DNA from: Mesorhizobium sp. ORS 3359 | GTDB lineage: Bacteria; Pseudomonadota; Alphaproteobacteria; Rhizobiales; Rhizobiaceae | DNA: 64,000 nucleotides | Direction of reading: 5' to 3' | Assembly (NCBI GenBank): GCA_000824845.1 | Contig: CCNC01000042.1 | Location: forward strand, 47,508-111,507 | In this document: piece by piece, positions 18,181-25,902 of the stretch | Layout of the letters: each line of letters opens with the position of its first letter | Numbering within the stretch: position 1 is the stretch's first letter | Notes under the pieces: model-generated | The model's database searches: none | Told to the model about the DNA's origin: nothing | Seen by the model: only the letters and a program-made list of their open reading frames with translations | Made by a program: the position numbers and the translations under genes

Positions 18181-19244
18181 GCGGCTGCCTCCGCCATGTC
18201 CGGCCGCCAGCCGACGATGGTGCGCAGCCTGAGATCGTCGGCGTCGCCCTTCTCGGCTGGGCGTGAGAGCCAGGAAGTTCGGCCGAGCTGGATGGTTCCC
18301 ATCTTGGGCGCCGGCACGGCGTCACGCGCGAGCACGATCCTGAGGTCGACATCAAGGGCTTCGCCGATCATGTCGCGCACCGCCTTCTTGAACAGGGCAA
18401 GCCTCCGTTCTCCAGGCAGGAACGACTTGAAATCATCGAGGCTGAGGGGGCCGACGCGCAATTCGATGCGGCTCTGCCGGCTGAAGACGCGCGGGCCGAT
18501 CGTGGCCCCGCGCCCCAGCGCCGCATAGGCTTTGCCGACTTGGCTCTGCAGCGCCTTCGGAATGGTGATCCAGGCGGCGACGAATTCCTTGATCTCAACC
18601 GGCACCTTGAAGGCGGTGGCGAGGAACAGTGTCAACCGCTCGGCGCCGTCGACCTGGTTGGCCAGCGATCCGGCCTGGCGCAGCCGCACCGTGTCGATCT
18701 CAGGGTCCTGCGTGCCGGGCAGGCCGATGCCGGCCATGGCTTCCAGCATGGCGCGGACACGCCCGCCGACCGAACGTTCGACCTGCACCGCCGGATGCGC
18801 GTCCGCCCAGGCGCGATAGTAGAGCGCGATCATGCGGTGCTGCAGGATGTTGACGAAGTCGACGAAGGTCGTGTCGCTGGTCTGCTCGGCATCGGCGCCG
18901 GTGAACCAGCGTTGCGACAGCCGGTCGAGCACCCAGCGCGTCAGATGCAGCGGCATCGGCCCTTCCGGTCCGAGCAGGCCGAGATTGGCGAGGGTCACCC
19001 GTGCCGGAGCCTTTTCGCCCGCATCCTGGAATTTGACCACGTCCCTGGCCGAGAAGCTCAGGCGCACATGTTGACCGAGCCTTGCCGGCTCGCGCTCCGC
19101 GGTCCCGGAATGGCCGAACAGACCGCGCCGCTGCTCCAGCCGGCGCAGCAGCTCGAAGAAGTCGTAGCCCTCCGACAGCGGCTCCGCTTCGGTCGGGCCC
19201 GGTCGCGCTAGATCAGGTAGCGATTGCCGGGCGTCATCGGCCAT
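18177..19244 (-). CDS. tssG: T6SS baseplate subunit TssG
   Basis: TssG forms the wedge of the T6SS baseplate with TssF and TssE. ATG 19244 gives 355 residues with the family pattern: YDFFELLRRLEQRRG, VRLSFSARDVV, LLGPEGPMPLHLT, then a C-terminal GTIQLGRTSWL. The start lies 37 bases inside the end of tssF, an unusually long overlap that implies coupled translation. The gene has no membrane segment. Confidence 0.95.
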   Translation of the reverse strand: MADDARQSLPDLARPGPTEAEPLSEGYDFFELLRRLEQRRGLFGHSGTAEREPARLGQHVRLSFSARDVVKFQDAGEKAPARVTLANLGLLGPEGPMPLHLTRWVLDRLSQRWFTGADAEQTSDTTFVDFVNILQHRMIALYYRAWADAHPAVQVERSVGGRVRAMLEAMAGIGLPGTQDPEIDTVRLRQAGSLANQVDGAERLTLFLATAFKVPVEIKEFVAAWITIPKALQSQVGKAYAALGRGATIGPRVFSRQSRIELRVGPLSLDDFKSFLPGERRLALFKKAVRDMIGEALDVDLRIVLARDAVPAPKMGTIQLGRTSWLSRPAEKGDADDLRLRTIVGWRPDMAEAAA

Positions 19245-21082
19245 GGCACATCCTCCTGTTTCTGCAGCAACCGCGTGCGGGTCCGCACGAAACCATTTAT
19301 CCCGGCATGGCGGGCGAACAGCCGCGCCAGCAGGGCCGAAAGCAGCAATGTGCTCTGACCCGCCAGCACCGACTGGTCGACATGCAGCGTCACCTCGGTG
19401 CCGCGGCCGAAACACATCGGCCCGTCGATCTGGAGCCGCTCGATCACCGGTCGCGAGTCGATCCGGGTGATCGAATGCACGTTGCGGGCAAGGCTCGGAT
19501 CGCCGCGATCGGCGTAGAGGTCGAGCAAGGCGTGCAGCGGATCGACGCCGCGGCCCTCCTTGGCGAGGCTGAGGAAATTGAGCGAAAGCTGCGCCACCAG
19601 CCGCCAGGCGAGATTGTCGGCGCGGGATTCGCCTTCGGCGCCAGCCGGCAGTGCTGCCGGGATCGCCGGCTGCGGCGGCCGCAGCGCGCCGAGCAGCCGC
19701 ACCGCTTCCACCGGATCGGCGGTCTCTAGCGTCAGCGTCGGCGTGTCGTCCAGGATCGGCAGGTCGCGGTTGGTGCAGAGCGCCATCACGTCGAGCCGCT
19801 TGAGCGGCCGGTTCGCCGGGCTCCCCGCCGGGCGCGAGACCGCGATAAAGACATCGTCGCCGGTATAGGAGGTGCGGGTCAGGCCCCCGCGCCGCTCGTC
19901 CTCGGTCGCCCGGCGCGGCCGCCGCTCGGTCGAATAGACCCAGCCGCTGCCGCGGTTCTGCCCGAGGCTGAACAGTTCGGGAATGACCGCTTCGCTGCCT
20001 TCGGCGTCGGCGTCCTCGACCCGGGTGACGCGGAAGATCTCGAAGTCGCGCGCCCGCGTGCGATCGGCATGCAGCACCTGGCGCGTCCGGCGCGGATCGA
20101 TCTCGATGACGTTGCATTCGCGTTCGAAGAGATTGATGATCGGCGTCGCGAACAGCTCGAAATCGGCGGCCGTCACATCGGCGAGTTCCGGCACCGGACG
20201 CCGGAACAGGAAGATGATCTCGATCGCCTCGTCGCACTTGCGCACCACCGGCTGCAGGCCGGCGACCCGCACATAATGGAAGCGCTCCGGGATCATGAAA
20301 TACTCGCGCAGCAGCCGGTATCCCTCGAAAGTCGGGCGCGTGCGCGGCATCAGCGCTTCGTCGTCGTGGATGCCGATCATCTCGGGCTCGGGCAAGGCGG
20401 TGAGCGGATTGGTCTTGCCTTCCGCCCGTGCGCCGACGGCCGAGCAGGCGCCGAAGATCGCGTCGAAGATAAGCGGCGCCTTGGCGCGCCCGGCGAAATA
20501 GAGGTCGAGGCGGTCGAGCGACAACTCACTGAGCTTGCCCTTTCCGGTCCGCGCCAGCGTGATGCGGAATGCCGCCTCGCCGCGCACGCCGCCGATCGGC
20601 GCGATGCCGGCGGCCGCCAGCGCGCTGCGGTCCTGGAAATAGCCGACCGAGGTGATCGCGATCGGCCACAGCGTGACCTCTTGCGCGGTGGTGAAGGTCG
20701 AGCGCGTCGAGAGCCCCGGATGCAGGCCCGAGACCAGCCGCGTGCCGCGCGCGACGGCGTGGCCGGCGATCATCGACTGCACTTGCTGTCCAGGTTTCAG
20801 CACGGCCATCGCCGTCGCAGGCGCCGGCGTCACCAGGTCCGGGTAAAGCACGTCGAGCACGGCTCGCGAGAAGCGCGAGCGCTCCGCGTCGACCTTGAGC
20901 CGCGTGCGCGCGGCAAGGAAGGCAACGCCGTCGAGCAGCCTTTCGACATAGGGGTCGGGGCAGGGGACGGTATCGAGGGAAAGGTTGCGGGCGACCGCCG
21001 GATGCATGTCGGCGAATTCCGCGGCCAGCGCCCGGATATGGGTCAGTTCCTCTTCGTAATACTCTACGAAGACCCGATCCAT
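19208..21082 (-). CDS. tssF: T6SS baseplate subunit TssF
   Basis: The 624-residue product begins with the TssF signature FVEYYEEELTHIRALAAEFA and continues with ERLLDGVAFLAARTRLK and a DVLYPDLV motif. In the baseplate two TssF copies pair with one TssG. Its C-terminus (MTPGNRYLI) is encoded inside the start of tssG. It begins one base beyond the tssE stop codon. Confidence 0.96.
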   Translation of the reverse strand: MDRVFVEYYEEELTHIRALAAEFADMHPAVARNLSLDTVPCPDPYVERLLDGVAFLAARTRLKVDAERSRFSRAVLDVLYPDLVTPAPATAMAVLKPGQQVQSMIAGHAVARGTRLVSGLHPGLSTRSTFTTAQEVTLWPIAITSVGYFQDRSALAAAGIAPIGGVRGEAAFRITLARTGKGKLSELSLDRLDLYFAGRAKAPLIFDAIFGACSAVGARAEGKTNPLTALPEPEMIGIHDDEALMPRTRPTFEGYRLLREYFMIPERFHYVRVAGLQPVVRKCDEAIEIIFLFRRPVPELADVTAADFELFATPIINLFERECNVIEIDPRRTRQVLHADRTRARDFEIFRVTRVEDADAEGSEAVIPELFSLGQNRGSGWVYSTERRPRRATEDERRGGLTRTSYTGDDVFIAVSRPAGSPANRPLKRLDVMALCTNRDLPILDDTPTLTLETADPVEAVRLLGALRPPQPAIPAALPAGAEGESRADNLAWRLVAQLSLNFLSLAKEGRGVDPLHALLDLYADRGDPSLARNVHSITRIDSRPVIERLQIDGPMCFGRGTEVTLHVDQSVLAGQSTLLLSALLARLFARHAGINGFVRTRTRLLQKQEDVPWPMTPGNRYLI

Positions 21083-21083
21083 C

Positions 21084-21836
21084 TCAGGTCTCCCGGAATT
21101 CGGTTCGCGCCAGGCCGTTGTCGAGATTGATCGTGGTGCGCAGCCGCATGCGTTCCGGCGTCGGCGTCATGATCAGCACGGCGTCGATCTCGATCTTGAG
21201 GCCGACGCTCTTGTCGCCGAGCGTGACATTGACGGTTGTCGCGCTTTCCTTGAGACGCGGCTCGAAGGTGGCGAGCACCGCGCGGATCTCGCGCGCGAGG
21301 GTATCGCGGTCGAAATCCCGCGAGGAGCGGCCCGAGAAGGACGGCACGCCGTAGTTGACGACGCTGCGGCGCACTTCCGGAAAATCGGCGAGCGACGGCA
21401 GTTCGTCCAAGGGCTGTTCGTGCTCGGCGTCGGACAGCATCGGCACGGATTCGAAACGCTCGGTGTTGAACAGCGCCTCTATGTCGCGCCGCACGGCTTC
21501 GCGCAGCACGCGCGCCGACACCACCACGCCGCGGCTTTCGATTTCGGCGCGATGCTCGGTCTGGAAGATCAGCCTGTGCAGTCGCCGTTTCTGCTCGGCC
21601 GTAAGCTCGGCATCGGCATCGATGGCCCGCGCGCTGCCGGCAAGAAGAGCCTCGACGCGCTCGGCGCCGAGTTCTTCATCCAGCAGGCGACGCAGCCCAT
21701 CGATCTCCGACGTCAGCCCGGGCAAATCGTTGACGAGGCGGTCCCAGAGGGAGGGCTGAACCGCCTCGCGCTTTGCCCGGGAGCTGCCGGCGAGCTGCGC
21801 CTTGGCGCCGGGCCGCTTGGCCTCACTTGCCGACAT
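21084..21836 (-). CDS. tssE: T6SS baseplate subunit TssE with an unusual insertion
   Basis: TssE is the gp25-like wedge protein that starts sheath assembly. ATG 21836 gives 250 residues, well above the family's usual 140-180. The family parts are LWDRLVNDLPG near residue 30, REAVRRDIEALFNTERF at about 112-128 and the C-terminal gp25 fold (VVNYGVP, LAREIRAVLATFEPRL). Between them, residues 41-108 are a charged helical insertion. The start lies 14 bases inside the hcp end. Confidence 0.93.
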   Translation of the reverse strand: MSASEAKRPGAKAQLAGSSRAKREAVQPSLWDRLVNDLPGLTSEIDGLRRLLDEELGAERVEALLAGSARAIDADAELTAEQKRRLHRLIFQTEHRAEIESRGVVVSARVLREAVRRDIEALFNTERFESVPMLSDAEHEQPLDELPSLADFPEVRRSVVNYGVPSFSGRSSRDFDRDTLAREIRAVLATFEPRLKESATTVNVTLGDKSVGLKIEIDAVLIMTPTPERMRLRTTINLDNGLARTEFRET

Positions 21837-22299
21837 AGACGTCCATTTCGATCTCATCGTCCTTGTCGTAGACGAACTTGATCTTCTTGTAGGCGAAGCT
21901 GACCTCTTCCTCGATCAGGTCTGGCTCGTCCTGCGCCTGCCGCATATCGTATTCCATGATCGAGGCGTCGGTGAGCGTCACAACCAGATAGTCGCTGGTC
22001 TCGCCGTCGATGGTGCGGCGTGCCGAGAACACCACCTCGTCCAGCGCCTTGTTCTCGAACAGCGCCTTCTTCAGGTAGGGCGACGACTTGTCGTAGTGCT
22101 TGATGAATTTGATCATTCCCATCGACACGCGGCCGCGTCGCGACAGCGAGTTCGGATCGTAGGGCGCGATCATCTTGTAATCGACGCCGTGGATCTCGAT
22201 CTCGTCTTCATGGCCGTCGCGCTTGCTCGGGCCCTTGATGTCCGGCACTTTCAGGAAGCCGTCGATTTTCGTCGAGGGCGCATCGGTTCTGTCTGGCAT
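21823..22299 (-). CDS. hcp: T6SS tube protein Hcp (TssD)
   Basis: Hcp hexamers stack into the inner tube that is fired into target cells. The 158-residue product has the length and beta-barrel pattern of the family (IDGFLKVPDIKG, then IKFIKHYDKSSPYLKKALFENKAL, ending EIEMDVYVG). It sits between tssC and tssE, separated from tssC by 46 bases. There is no C-terminal effector extension. Confidence 0.94.
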   Translation of the reverse strand: MPDRTDAPSTKIDGFLKVPDIKGPSKRDGHEDEIEIHGVDYKMIAPYDPNSLSRRGRVSMGMIKFIKHYDKSSPYLKKALFENKALDEVVFSARRTIDGETSDYLVVTLTDASIMEYDMRQAQDEPDLIEEEVSFAYKKIKFVYDKDDEIEMDVYVGK

Positions 22300-22345
22300 T
22301 GTCTTTCTCCACCGCTACGAAACAAGATGACTTTGCTTAACGAGT

Positions 22346-23851
22346 TCAGCCCTTCACCGACGGCAGTTCCGACACCAGCCGGAGCGAGGCGTTGATGCCT
22401 TCCAACTGATAGTGCGGACGCAGATAGAAACGGGCATTGTAGTAACCGGGCCGGCCTTCGACGCTGTCGACCTGCACCTCGGCCGCGGCAAGCGGGCGCT
22501 TGGCGCGCGCCTTGTCGTCGGCGAAGGCAGGGTTGGCCAGCACGTACCGGTTGATCCATTCGGTCAACCAGATCTCCATATCGGTGCGTTCCTTGAACGA
22601 GCCGATCTTGTCGCGCGCGATCGCCTTCAGGTAGTGCGCGAAGCGCGAGACCGGGAACAAATAGGGCAGGTTGGCGGAAAGCCGCTCGTTCGCCTGCGCG
22701 TCGGGATCGACCAGGCGTCCGGCGCGCGTCTCGTCGTCCTGCAGCGAATGCGCGCCGATGAAGGCCGCAAGATCGGTGTTCTTGCGGTGCAGGATCGGCA
22801 TTAGGCCGAGCTTGGCCAGCTCCGCCTCGCGCCGGTCGTCGATGGCGACCTCGGTCGGGCATTTCATCGCGATCGAGCCGTCGTCGGTCGGAAAGGCGTG
22901 CACCGGCAGGTTGAGCACCGTGCCGCCGTTTTCGACGCCGCGGATCTGCGTGCCCCAGCCATAGAGTTTGTGGCTGCGGTTGATGTTGACGCCCATCGGG
23001 AAGGCGGCATTCATCCAGACATATTTGTTGTGGTCGCCGCCCACCTCTTCCTCGAAGGTGAAGCCCTTCACCGGAACCGTCTCTGAGCCGTAGGGCAGGC
23101 GCGCCAGCACGCGCGGCATGGTGAGCCCGATATAGCGGGCGTCCTCGCTTTCGCGCAGCGACTGCCAGGAGGCGTAGGCCGGGTTGTTGACGATCATCTG
23201 CAGGTCCTGCGGGTTCGGCAGTTCCTGCCAGCTGTCCATGCGGAACAGCCGCGGCGACGCGGCGGCGATAAACGGCGTGTGCGCCGAGGCGCAGACGCCC
23301 GAGATGTTGCGCAGCAGACCGACGTCGCGCGGATGGTTGGAGAATTCGTAGGCGCCGATGATGCAGCCGATCGGCTCGCCGCCCAGCATCGAATACTCGT
23401 CCGTGTAGACCTTCTTGAAGATGGGGCTCTGGTCCCACATCTGGCCTTCATAGTCTTCCAGCGTGTCGGCCAGCTGCTCCTTGGAGATGTTCATCACCCG
23501 GATCTTCAGCTTGGTATCCGTCTCGGTGTTGTTGATCAGGTACCAGAGGCCGCGCCACGTGCCTTCCATCTCGCGCACTTCCGGCGCATGCAGGATCTCA
23601 TTGACCTGCGTGGTCAGCATCTTGTCGATGCCGGCGATCAGTGACTTGATAGACTTGATCGCATTGGAAGAGATGGTCGTCGTCTCGGAGCGCGATTGCG
23701 CGGCCAGCGCCAGGTTGCGCACCAGCTGCTGCAGCTTCTCGCTGTCGTCCTTCTTGACCTTGAAATCCTTTTCAAGGAGTCCGCTGAATTCGCCGAGATC
23801 GATGGCTTCCGCCTCGGCGGTGGCGGCTGCAGTTTTTTGCTGTTCGGCCAT
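22346..23851 (-). CDS. tssC: T6SS contractile sheath large subunit TssC (VipB)
   Basis: TssC forms the contractile sheath with TssB. The 501-residue product shows classic motifs: EGTWRGLWYLINNTE, SWQSLRESEDARYIGL, VWMNAAFPMGVNI, then RFAHYLKAIARDKIG and the C-terminal arm with YYNARFYLRPHYQLEG. It starts 3 bases downstream of tssB and is the operon's best conserved protein. Confidence 0.98.
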   Translation of the reverse strand: MAEQQKTAAATAEAEAIDLGEFSGLLEKDFKVKKDDSEKLQQLVRNLALAAQSRSETTTISSNAIKSIKSLIAGIDKMLTTQVNEILHAPEVREMEGTWRGLWYLINNTETDTKLKIRVMNISKEQLADTLEDYEGQMWDQSPIFKKVYTDEYSMLGGEPIGCIIGAYEFSNHPRDVGLLRNISGVCASAHTPFIAAASPRLFRMDSWQELPNPQDLQMIVNNPAYASWQSLRESEDARYIGLTMPRVLARLPYGSETVPVKGFTFEEEVGGDHNKYVWMNAAFPMGVNINRSHKLYGWGTQIRGVENGGTVLNLPVHAFPTDDGSIAMKCPTEVAIDDRREAELAKLGLMPILHRKNTDLAAFIGAHSLQDDETRAGRLVDPDAQANERLSANLPYLFPVSRFAHYLKAIARDKIGSFKERTDMEIWLTEWINRYVLANPAFADDKARAKRPLAAAEVQVDSVEGRPGYYNARFYLRPHYQLEGINASLRLVSELPSVKG

Positions 23852-23854
23852 GAC

Positions 23855-24391
23855 TTACTCCTCGCCCTTGCCGTCATCCATCGCCTGGCTGGCGATCTTG
23901 CTCAGCAGCGGCTCGTTGTTCAGAAGCTGCGCGATGCGCTTTTCGGCGTCGACGCGGCCGTCCATGAAGCCCAGCAGCTCCTCGAGCTGACGGCGCATCT
24001 TCAGGATCTCGGCCAGCTGCGGGACCTGCTCGGCGATCTTGTCCGGCGCGAAGTCGCCCATCTTGGAGAAGGTGAGGTCGATGGCGAGCTCTTCGTCCCG
24101 CTCCTGGCCCTCGGCTTGCGGCAAGGTGTTCTTCACCCGCGCCTTCACGCGCGGCCCCATCGCTTCCATGAATTTCGGGAAGCGGTTGGCGTCGGTTTCG
24201 ACGAAGTTGCGGTCGAGGACCGATTTCGACGCTTCCTTGGTCTGTGAAGCGCCGGCAAGGTCTGCCATCACGGCCATGACGAACGGCAGTTCGATCGTTG
24301 TCGGGCTGCCGTAGGTTTCGACGTCATAGGCGATCTGCACGCGCGGCGCGCGGTTTCTTTCGATGACCTTCGCTTTGCTCTCTGCTGGCAT
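23855..24391 (-). CDS. tssB: T6SS sheath small subunit TssB (VipA)
   Basis: The 178-residue product carries the TssB signature RNRAPRVQIAYDVETYG and ELPFVMAVMADLAG near the N-terminus. Helices that contact TssC and the recycling ATPase ClpV follow in the C-terminal half. It starts 5 bases after tssA and ends 3 bases before tssC. Confidence 0.98.
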   Translation of the reverse strand: MPAESKAKVIERNRAPRVQIAYDVETYGSPTTIELPFVMAVMADLAGASQTKEASKSVLDRNFVETDANRFPKFMEAMGPRVKARVKNTLPQAEGQERDEELAIDLTFSKMGDFAPDKIAEQVPQLAEILKMRRQLEELLGFMDGRVDAEKRIAQLLNNEPLLSKIASQAMDDGKGEE

Positions 24392-24396
24392 GCTTG

Positions 24397-25572
24397 TTAC
24401 CTTTCATCCTTCTGGGCCGGCTTCTTGGGATCCGGGACACCGGCAAGCAGCCGGAATTCCTTCAGCCCCGACGGGGCGAGATCTTCCATCAGTTCCACGA
24501 AATCCATGTGCACCATCCGGCGCACCCGCCGGGCGAGATGCGGGATGGGGCTGGACGGCTCGGTGCGGTCGTAGAAGGCGACGACGAGGTCCAGGCATTT
24601 GACGACTTCGTCGCGCGAGTTGATCCGGTCCGGCAGGCCGGCGCTCGCTTCCACTGGGCTTGCCACACTTGCCATCGGCTCGGCTCCATGACCGTTTCGG
24701 GCGGGCGTCGATGCCGGCTGCGCCGGCTGTGGGGAGGTCTTCGCGGCGCCATTCGCCACTTGCAAGCCGGCGCTGGAATTCCGCTCCAGCGTCGTCAGCA
24801 AACGCTGCAGGAACTTCTTCAATTCCGGGACGGTGGCGCCATTGCCTTCAATCCGGGCGTTGAGCGCGACATCCACCGCCTCGAGAGCGGCGATCGCGGC
24901 ACGCGCGTCGGCCAGCAGCGACGTCATCGCGTCGGCCGCTTGATCGACCTGCGCCGCGCATCCGGTGCGCACGCGGTTCAACAGCTGGTTGTGGGCGCTC
25001 GTCAGTGCCGCCTTTTCGGCGGTCCCGAGGCCGGAGGCAGCCTCCTGGAGCATGACGCGTTCGTCGAGCGCCGCCTGCTCCAGGTCCCGGCCGCTGATCG
25101 GCCCGATCGCGCGCGGCGAGAAGAACACCGCCTGCCTGAGGTTCGCCAGCAGGCCTTCCTGGCCATTTTGCAGGTCGAGCAGCGCATTGATGCGGCGCAA
25201 GGCGGCCTCGCGCGGCGCGCCCGTCCTCAGCGCAGGGTGCATCGTGTCCCAGTACTGTTCGAAGGTCTTGGCAATGAGCGTCAGGCCCTGGGCAAGGCCG
25301 GCCAGCCCTTCCTCGTTGGCCAGGGCCTGCGCAACGATGACCAGCAGGCGCAGATCCCGGCCGCGCGGGCGCAATTCCTCGGCTTTTTCCAGCACGGCGG
25401 TCCAGTCGACCGGACTGGATTGCGAGGTGGGCTTGCTGTTGCCGTCGTGAACGACTTTGACCTGAGGTTCGGTCAGGCGCTCCAGCTCATGAAAGGCCGG
25501 GTCGTTGCGCAAGTCCTCTCCCGACGGATTCGCACCGTTCAGAGGATTCAGCCAGAGTGCGAGATCAATCAC
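24397..25572 (-). CDS. tssA: T6SS assembly protein TssA
   Basis: TssA primes polymerisation of tube and sheath at the baseplate. I place the start at GTG 25572 because the family begins with IDLALWLNPL at this point; upstream codons do not resemble the family. That gives 391 residues: an N-terminal ImpA domain (PLNGANPSGEDLR, DWTAVLEKAEELRPRGRDLR, TFEQYWDTMHP), a long helical middle part and a Pro/Ala linker. The C-terminal region (VKCLDLVVAFYDRTEPSSP) completes it. It is first in the left-reading T6SS operon. Confidence 0.94.
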   Translation of the reverse strand: MIDLALWLNPLNGANPSGEDLRNDPAFHELERLTEPQVKVVHDGNSKPTSQSSPVDWTAVLEKAEELRPRGRDLRLLVIVAQALANEEGLAGLAQGLTLIAKTFEQYWDTMHPALRTGAPREAALRRINALLDLQNGQEGLLANLRQAVFFSPRAIGPISGRDLEQAALDERVMLQEAASGLGTAEKAALTSAHNQLLNRVRTGCAAQVDQAADAMTSLLADARAAIAALEAVDVALNARIEGNGATVPELKKFLQRLLTTLERNSSAGLQVANGAAKTSPQPAQPASTPARNGHGAEPMASVASPVEASAGLPDRINSRDEVVKCLDLVVAFYDRTEPSSPIPHLARRVRRMVHMDFVELMEDLAPSGLKEFRLLAGVPDPKKPAQKDER

Positions 25573-25902
25573 ACCAACCCCCAGCCAGCGGCCCTGAGAC
25601 CCCGTGTGACGTAACGTTATCACTGGCCTCACGCGACGACAATTGAGCACCTGCGCAAAAACTAACGGAAGCTAAACGCAGCCGCTTTCTCGGCGAAACC
25701 CATTGCGCGATTGTCGGACCCGGTATGTGAAATGGCTCGCATAGTCCGGGCGCCAATCCATGTTTGTTGCCACGAGTTTGCAAGGCTTGTGTAACCGGGC
25801 GGTGCCGCCCGGATAGATTCAAAGGCCCTATCCGCCGCACGGCTTTGTCAAGCAGCCGCTTATATGGCAGGGTATGGGTCGGCAGGTTCGGGAGCAGGTT
25901 CG
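25573..25902. other. divergent promoter region between tssA and clpV
   Basis: These 330 bases separate the left-reading operon from clpV and probably carry both promoters. No coding frame is convincing. They contain a perfect 8-bp palindrome pair at 25795-25812 and a self-complementary TAACGTTA at 25612-25619 near the tssA side. I could not assign a sigma factor. Confidence 0.5.
25795..25812. promoter_or_regulatory. perfect inverted repeat upstream of clpV
   Basis: CCGGGCGG (25795-25802), two bases TG, then CCGCCCGG (25805-25812). It lies 91 bases before the clpV start and about 220 before tssA. It may be an operator or a leader hairpin. Confidence 0.4.
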
